DNA of 10,919 bases from Mariniphaga sp. (GTDB lineage: Bacteria; Bacteroidota; Bacteroidia; Bacteroidales; Prolixibacteraceae): assembly GCA_025363795.1 (NCBI GenBank), contig JANYLE010000116.1, positions 1 through 10,919 on the forward strand, read 5' to 3'. The notes beneath the pieces were generated by a model. The model was not told where the DNA came from and ran no database searches. It saw only the letters and a program-made list of their open reading frames with translations. The position numbers were made by a program, and so were the translations under genes. Positions 6,661-10,919 of the stretch are shown here, piece by piece (positions within the stretch are counted from its first letter, which is position 1; each line of letters starts with the position of its first letter).

Positions 6661-6722
6661 AAAGCTAAGCTTTTAGATCGCTGTTGATGAACGATAGCGA
6701 TACAGAAGATAGGTTTAGCTTT
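6661..6722 (+). promoter_or_regulatory. Long hairpin at the predicted 5' end of the operon mRNA
   Basis: AAAGCTAA (6661-6668) is exactly complementary to TTAGCTTT (6715-6722), and pairing continues inward through a G-U and a C-G pair (6669-6670 with 6713-6714). Inside, ATCGCT (6677-6682) pairs exactly with AGCGAT (6696-6701) around a 13-base loop. A competing short hairpin, AAAGCT-A-AGCTTT (6661-6673), shares the left arm. The structure would begin within one or two bases of the predicted transcript start and end 24 bases before the kinase ATG. It could protect the mRNA, regulate translation, or be the DNA site of a repressor placed just downstream of the promoter. Confidence 0.45.
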
Positions 6723-6746
6723 TGAATAGAACTAACAGGGCAGGTT

Positions 6747-7685
6747 ATGAGAAAAAAATACGCGATTGGTGCTGATACCGGTGGTAGTCATATCAGTGTT
6801 ATCACAATGGATCTTGAAAAGGAGACGGTCCTTCGCAATGGTAAAGCATGTTGCGTGGTGGATAATAAGGCTTCTGCTAACGATATATTGGATTCCTGGA
6901 AAACTGCCATCGAAAAATCGATCTCAGGTATCGACAGGGATCAGTTATCGGGTATTGGCATTGCAATGCCCGGCCCTTTCGACTATACAAACGGGATTGC
7001 GCTGTTCACCCACGAAGTTAATAAATTCGAAGAGCTGTATGGCATCAACATTGCCGACCGGTTAAGACAACTACTCGATTTACCGGATGATATGCCTATC
7101 CGTTTTATGAATGATGCGACCTCATTTGCCGTCGGTGACGCGTGGAAAGGTAAAAGCTGCAAATCCAAAAGAATGATTGCCATTACATTGGGAACCGGTT
7201 TGGGTGCCGCGTTTATCGAATCTGGCATTCCGGTTTTAGAACGAAATGACGTTCCCCGTGGCGGGTGTTTATGGAATGTACCCTACAGCGAAAGCATCGC
7301 GAATGATTACTTTTGTACCGGTTGGTTTGTCAGGAAATATTTTGAAATGACCGGCAAAACCTTACCTGGCGTAAAGGAGATCGCCCGGCAGGCTGCAATC
7401 CATCCGGAAGTTAACGCCATTTTTGAAGAATTTGGCGCTTTACTGGGTGAATTCCTGGCGCCCTATCTTCAAAAGTTTGATGCCGATTGCCTGGTGCTTG
7501 GCGGAAATATAACAAGGGCCTACAACCTGTTCGGACCTGCTTTCTCGGCAATGCTAGAAAGTAAGCATTTAAATATAAATGTCGAATTATCGGTGCAAAT
7601 GGAAACATCAGCGATGATCGGAAGCGCACGGTTGATGAATGAGGATTTCTGGAAACAGATTCAACCTTTATTACCCTTGATGTAA
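6747..7685 (+). CDS. ROK-family sugar kinase, probably acting on the GRE substrate
   Basis: The 312-residue protein has the ROK (repressor, ORF, kinase) sugar-kinase core: the N-terminal phosphate loop GADTGGSH (8-15), GIAMPGPFDY (71-80), the catalytic aspartate in MNDAT (D123), the ATP-site loop TLGTGLGAAF (147-156) and the LGGN segment (251-254). There is no N-terminal DNA-binding domain, so it is an enzyme rather than a ROK repressor. The usual cysteine-rich zinc motif CxCGxxGCxE is absent; the equivalent region reads PRGGCLWNVPYSES. The family transfers phosphate from ATP to the 6-position of hexoses or related sugars. It lies 30 bases before the GRE gene, in the same operon, so I infer that it makes the phosphorylated substrate of the GRE, most likely a 1,5-anhydrohexitol-6-phosphate. 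Glucose or N-acetylhexosamine kinase activity remains possible. Confidence 0.85.
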   Translation: MRKKYAIGADTGGSHISVITMDLEKETVLRNGKACCVVDNKASANDILDSWKTAIEKSISGIDRDQLSGIGIAMPGPFDYTNGIALFTHEVNKFEELYGINIADRLRQLLDLPDDMPIRFMNDATSFAVGDAWKGKSCKSKRMIAITLGTGLGAAFIESGIPVLERNDVPRGGCLWNVPYSESIANDYFCTGWFVRKYFEMTGKTLPGVKEIARQAAIHPEVNAIFEEFGALLGEFLAPYLQKFDADCLVLGGNITRAYNLFGPAFSAMLESKHLNINVELSVQMETSAMIGSARLMNEDFWKQIQPLLPLM

Positions 7686-7715
7686 TCTTTTGAAACGGAA
7701 TAAAAAGTTCAAAAA

Positions 7716-10082
7716 ATGAATACGTACCTTCAACATCTGAAGCCAACAGATAGGATCCTGTCGCTCAGAAAAAAGACGATGGGTGCTGCCAGGTATCTGT
7801 CGACAGAACAGGCGAAACTGATCACCGCAGTCTATCAGGAAAACGAAAACCTTCCGGTAATCCTGAAACGTGCGAAAGCCCTCGCAAGGTCACTTTCGGA
7901 AATGAGCATTTCAATTGATCCGGAGGAGTTAATTGTTGGAAATCGTACGCCTGGTATCCGTGCAGGGGTTGTATTTCCCGAAGCCGGTTTATCATGGCTC
8001 GTGAACGAAATAGAAACACTGCCTAAACGACCACAGGATCCTTTCCATGTGCATCAGGAAGATATTGTTTGTTTCAAAGAATACCTCGAACCATTCTGGA
8101 AGGGCAAGACCCTTGAAAATGATATTTATAAAACCTACGGGGAAGAATTAAAAGCGATTGAGAAGGTCGTAAAAATCAATCAGAAAGATCACGCACAAGG
8201 ACATATCTGCCCGAAGGTGGAAGATTGGCTTGCCCTGGGACCTGACGGGTTATTAGAAAAGGCAAGAGAAAAACTGGCAAATGCCAATGACAATAACCGC
8301 GATTTTTACGAGAGTGTTTGCATCACGCTGGAAGCTTCCTGCGGATTTATTCACCGGTACGGAGTACTCGCTTCCGAGATGGCAAATCATCAGCCGGATC
8401 ATCAGTTAAAAGCGAATCTCGAAGAAGTGGCGGCAGCTTGTTTCCAATTGTCTGAAAATCCGCCATCCACCTATCGGCAGGCGATTCAGTCTGTCTGGTT
8501 TCTTTTTGTGATCCTGCAGATGGAATCAAACGCATCCTCCTTTTCACCGGGGCGCATCGATCAATATTTGTATCCGCATTTCGACAAAGATCTGAAGAAC
8601 GGCACAATTGATTTGAACATCGCCATCGAATTGCTTGATGCTTTGTTTTTAAAGTTCAATCAGATTGTTTACATGCGAAATGCGCACAGTGCGAAGTTTT
8701 TTGCAGGCTTTCCCATCGGGTTCAATTGCACCATCGGAGGTCAGACGATCAACGGGGAAGATGCCACCAATCAGCTTTCTTACTTAATCCTCAAGGCACA
8801 GGATCATATGCGGTTGCCACAGCCAAATATAACGGCTCGTGTTCACAAAAATTCTCCGGCTGAATATTTGAATGAATGCAGCAGGGTAATTGGTCTGGGC
8901 ACGGGGATGCCGCAGATTGCGAATGACGAAAGCATTGTGCCCTCCCTGATCAATACAGGTATAAGCAGCAGCGACAGTAAGGATTACGTGCTTGTCGGCT
9001 GTGTGGAACTGAGTACGCAGGGAAATTACCTTGGGTGGAGCGACGCCGCGATGTTTAACCTCGTGAAAGTGCTGGAGCTTACCTTAAACGATGGGAAATG
9101 TTTGATTTCAGGGGAGCAGATCGGACTGAATACAGGCTATTTACACAACTTTGCTGATTTTGATGAGTTGGAAAGTGCATTTCAAAAGCAGATCGACTTT
9201 TTTATCGGTAAAATGATGCTTGCCTGCGAAGTTGTCGAAAAAAGCCATCAGGATCACCTTCCATCTCCCTTTCTGTCAGCTGTTATGGATGATTGCCTTG
9301 AAAGAGGGATCGATGTGACAGCTGGTGGCGCCACCTATAATTTCTCAGGAATACAAGCCATTCAGGTCGCAAATATTGCCGACTGTTTAGCGGTACTTAA
9401 AAAGCTCGTGTTTGGTGATCAGCTGGTTGAAAAAGAAACATTGCTGGATGCGCTGCAACATAACTTTAAATGCAACGAACCGCTCCGGCAACGTTGCATC
9501 AACCAGGTTCCGAAATATGGGAACGATGTTGCCTGGGTCGATGAACTGGGCGCCAGGTGGGCAGAATACTTTGCGAAGAAAATCGGAACCTATAAAAATT
9601 ACAGGGGCGGTAAATACCACATGGGTTTGTATACTGTGTCGGCACATGTGCCCATGGGATTTAATGTGGGAGCATCGGCAGATGGCAGGCTTGCCCGGAC
9701 ACCTTTGGCCGATGGCGGAATGTCGCCAATGTATGGCCGCGACAAGATGGGTCCGACAGCGGTCTTGAATTCTGTCCTTCGGATGCCCTCATTGCTGGCA
9801 AGTAATGGCTCACTGCTGAACATGAAATTCCTTCCATCTTTATTTACACAGGAGGAGGACCGGGGGAAATTCACTTCACTGCTTAAAACGTTCATCTCTT
9901 TGCCGATTCACCATGTGCAATTTAATGTGGTGACTACCCGGGAACTGATCAAGGCAAAAGCTGATCCAGAATCCCATCGGGGTCTGACCATCAGGGTGGC
10001 AGGATATACAGCCTACTTTACGGAATTGGCTCCCGATTTGCAGGATGAAATAATTAACCGGACAACTCATGGTGAAGCGTAA
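7716..10082 (+). CDS. pflD: Glycyl radical enzyme of the PflD/YbiW type (putative 1,5-anhydrohexitol-6-phosphate lyase)
   Basis: The 788-residue protein is a complete glycyl radical enzyme. The thiyl-radical loop VLVGCVELS carries Cys429 and the general acid/base Glu431; the C-terminal loop TIRVAGYTAYF carries the radical Gly763. The Cys-x-Glu pair separates it from pyruvate formate-lyase, which has two adjacent cysteines, and places it with the dehydratase/C-O lyase group. Blocks such as LPQPN (~368-372), TVSAHVPMG (~640-648), LADGGMSPM (~664-672) and the region after GCVELS (AMFNLVKVLE) agree with E. coli PflD as I remember it. PflD and YbiW were reported to open the ring of 1,5-anhydromannitol- and 1,5-anhydroglucitol-6-phosphate to give 1-deoxy-fructose-6-phosphate. 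Which epimer applies here, or whether a different substrate is used, cannot be told. Many databases would call it a formate acetyltransferase/glycerol dehydratase family protein. It is cytoplasmic, oxygen-sensitive and needs the activase encoded next. Confidence 0.88.
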   Translation: MNTYLQHLKPTDRILSLRKKTMGAARYLSTEQAKLITAVYQENENLPVILKRAKALARSLSEMSISIDPEELIVGNRTPGIRAGVVFPEAGLSWLVNEIETLPKRPQDPFHVHQEDIVCFKEYLEPFWKGKTLENDIYKTYGEELKAIEKVVKINQKDHAQGHICPKVEDWLALGPDGLLEKAREKLANANDNNRDFYESVCITLEASCGFIHRYGVLASEMANHQPDHQLKANLEEVAAACFQLSENPPSTYRQAIQSVWFLFVILQMESNASSFSPGRIDQYLYPHFDKDLKNGTIDLNIAIELLDALFLKFNQIVYMRNAHSAKFFAGFPIGFNCTIGGQTINGEDATNQLSYLILKAQDHMRLPQPNITARVHKNSPAEYLNECSRVIGLGTGMPQIANDESIVPSLINTGISSSDSKDYVLVGCVELSTQGNYLGWSDAAMFNLVKVLELTLNDGKCLISGEQIGLNTGYLHNFADFDELESAFQKQIDFFIGKMMLACEVVEKSHQDHLPSPFLSAVMDDCLERGIDVTAGGATYNFSGIQAIQVANIADCLAVLKKLVFGDQLVEKETLLDALQHNFKCNEPLRQRCINQVPKYGNDVAWVDELGARWAEYFAKKIGTYKNYRGGKYHMGLYTVSAHVPMGFNVGASADGRLARTPLADGGMSPMYGRDKMGPTAVLNSVLRMPSLLASNGSLLNMKFLPSLFTQEEDRGKFTSLLKTFISLPIHHVQFNVVTTRELIKAKADPESHRGLTIRVAGYTAYFTELAPDLQDEIINRTTHGEA

Positions 10083-10919
10083 TTCAATTGTAGGTGATGT
10101 ATTTAAAATAAAACGCTTCTCCGTACATGATGGTCCGGGAATTCGTACTTCCGTATTTCTGAAAGGATGTCCGCTGAAATGTGTCTGGTGCCATAGTCCG
10201 GAAGGCATAAGTTCCGCTAATTCCCTGTGGTATAACAAGAATTTCTGCATCGCCTGTGGCGAATGTGTTGAGGCTTGTCCGACAAATGCTTTGCAATTAA
10301 CCGATGATGCAACTCCTGAGATCGAAATTAACAGGAATGCCTGCCGTTTATCAGGGGAATGTGTAAAAACCTGCCCCACAAATGCGTTACAGTTCACGGG
10401 TTATAAAGCAACAGTTGCTGAAATTTTGACCGAAATTGAGAAAGACATTGCCTATTATCAAACCTCTGGCGGCGGAGTAACACTTACGGGTGGTGAAGCG
10501 CTGTATCAGCCCGAATTTTCGGCTGAAATCCTGAAAGGTTGCAAGGAACGGAATATACATACCGCAATCGAAACCTGTCTGTTCTGCGACAGGGAGGTGA
10601 TCGATCTCATTTTGCCGTATGTCGACCTGTTTTTCATCGATTTAAAACTTTTTGATGATGCTCAGCATAAAAAGTATACGGGAAGAAGCAATAAAAGAAT
10701 AAAGGACAATTTCAAATACATAGCCGCTTCAGGAAAAAAGATCATCGTCCGGATTCCTTTGATTGAGAACATTACCGACACCATCGAAAACAGGAAAGCA
10801 ATCATGGATTTTGTTGCTGAAACAGATGAGAACATCCCCGTGGAACTGATCAGCTATAACCCGCTCACGGAAAACAACTACAACCGGTTGGGAATCCCGT
10901 TTCTTTTAAAAAAATGTAA
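10069..10919 (+). CDS. pflC: Glycyl radical enzyme activating protein (radical SAM), 3' end missing
   Basis: The gene starts at an ATG inside the last codons of the GRE gene (14-base overlap), typical of translational coupling, and is open to the window end after 283 codons. It uses S-adenosylmethionine to abstract hydrogen from Gly763 of the GRE. Visible features: RFSVHDGPGIRTSVFLKGCP (~16-35), the radical-SAM cluster C34-x3-C38-x2-C41, a ferredoxin-like insert, TGGEAL (140-145) for SAM binding and DLKLFDD (191-197). The first insert cluster has all four cysteines (C60, C63, C66, C70). The second has C92, Ser95, C98 and C102, so one expected ligand is serine. PflC and YbiY are about 290-310 residues, so perhaps 10-30 residues are missing. 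The final bases include a run of seven A; one extra A would create a stop at the last codon, but a cut-off gene is the simpler view. Confidence 0.88.
   Translation, partial: MVKRNSIVGDVFKIKRFSVHDGPGIRTSVFLKGCPLKCVWCHSPEGISSANSLWYNKNFCIACGECVEACPTNALQLTDDATPEIEINRNACRLSGECVKTCPTNALQFTGYKATVAEILTEIEKDIAYYQTSGGGVTLTGGEALYQPEFSAEILKGCKERNIHTAIETCLFCDREVIDLILPYVDLFFIDLKLFDDAQHKKYTGRSNKRIKDNFKYIAASGKKIIVRIPLIENITDTIENRKAIMDFVAETDENIPVELISYNPLTENNYNRLGIPFLLKKC

Noticed and set aside
7411..7746. 111-codon minus-strand open frame
   Set aside because: Antisense to the ROK kinase, whose own motifs are clear; no credible product.
7716..10082. Pyruvate formate-lyase or glycerol dehydratase identity for the GRE
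   Set aside because: Pyruvate formate-lyase has adjacent catalytic cysteines, absent here. Surrounding blocks agree better with PflD than with glycerol dehydratase, and there are no microcompartment or propanediol genes nearby.
9876..10397. 173-codon open frame on the minus strand with an internal repeat
   Set aside because: It is antisense to the end of the GRE and the activase. Its repeated segment is just the reverse complement of the two similar iron-sulfur cluster motifs; it resembles no protein family.

Overview
Most of the window looks like one stretch of genome from an anaerobic member of the Bacteroidetes. Gene starts have little Shine-Dalgarno sequence, several genes are preceded by the TAnnTTTG -7 element typical of that phylum, base composition is moderately AT-rich, and there is an oxygen-sensitive glycyl radical enzyme. 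The first ~137 bases do not fit: they are about 71% G+C (hand count) and read on the minus strand as part of an arrestin-like protein with high-GC codon use. The change is abrupt near 138, so the window probably starts with a chimeric assembly join.

Layout: (1) foreign high-GC fragment, 1-137. (2) BASS-family (bile acid:sodium symporter-like) transporter, 170-1084 (+), converging with a KimA-type APC-superfamily potassium transporter, 1091-3103 (-). (3) A 610-base intergenic region with nested inverted repeats in front of kimA and a second complex inverted repeat near 3356-3444. (4) A visibly more AT-rich accessory stretch, 3714-6591 (+): a seven-repeat TPR protein, two small integral membrane proteins in tandem, and a HigB/HigA toxin-antitoxin pair with its own promoter. 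(5) A tight operon, 6747 to the end (+): ROK sugar kinase, glycyl radical enzyme (GRE) of the PflD/YbiW type, and its radical-SAM activating enzyme, which runs off the window.

The last operon is the most interesting part. The GRE has the Cys-Val-Glu active-site loop, the RVAGY glycyl radical loop and several blocks that I recall from E. coli PflD. PflD and YbiW have been reported to open the ring of 1,5-anhydromannitol-6-phosphate and 1,5-anhydroglucitol-6-phosphate, giving 1-deoxy-fructose-6-phosphate. In E. coli the pflD locus carries PTS genes. Here a ROK sugar kinase is the first gene, which suggests a PTS-independent route: uptake of free anhydrohexitol, ATP-dependent 6-phosphorylation, then radical C-O cleavage. 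The substrate is inferred, not shown. The operon starts with a good -7 element, and a long hairpin begins at the predicted 5' end of the transcript. The activase lacks one of the eight cysteines expected for its two inserted [4Fe-4S] clusters.

I found no tRNA, rRNA, CRISPR array or insertion sequence.
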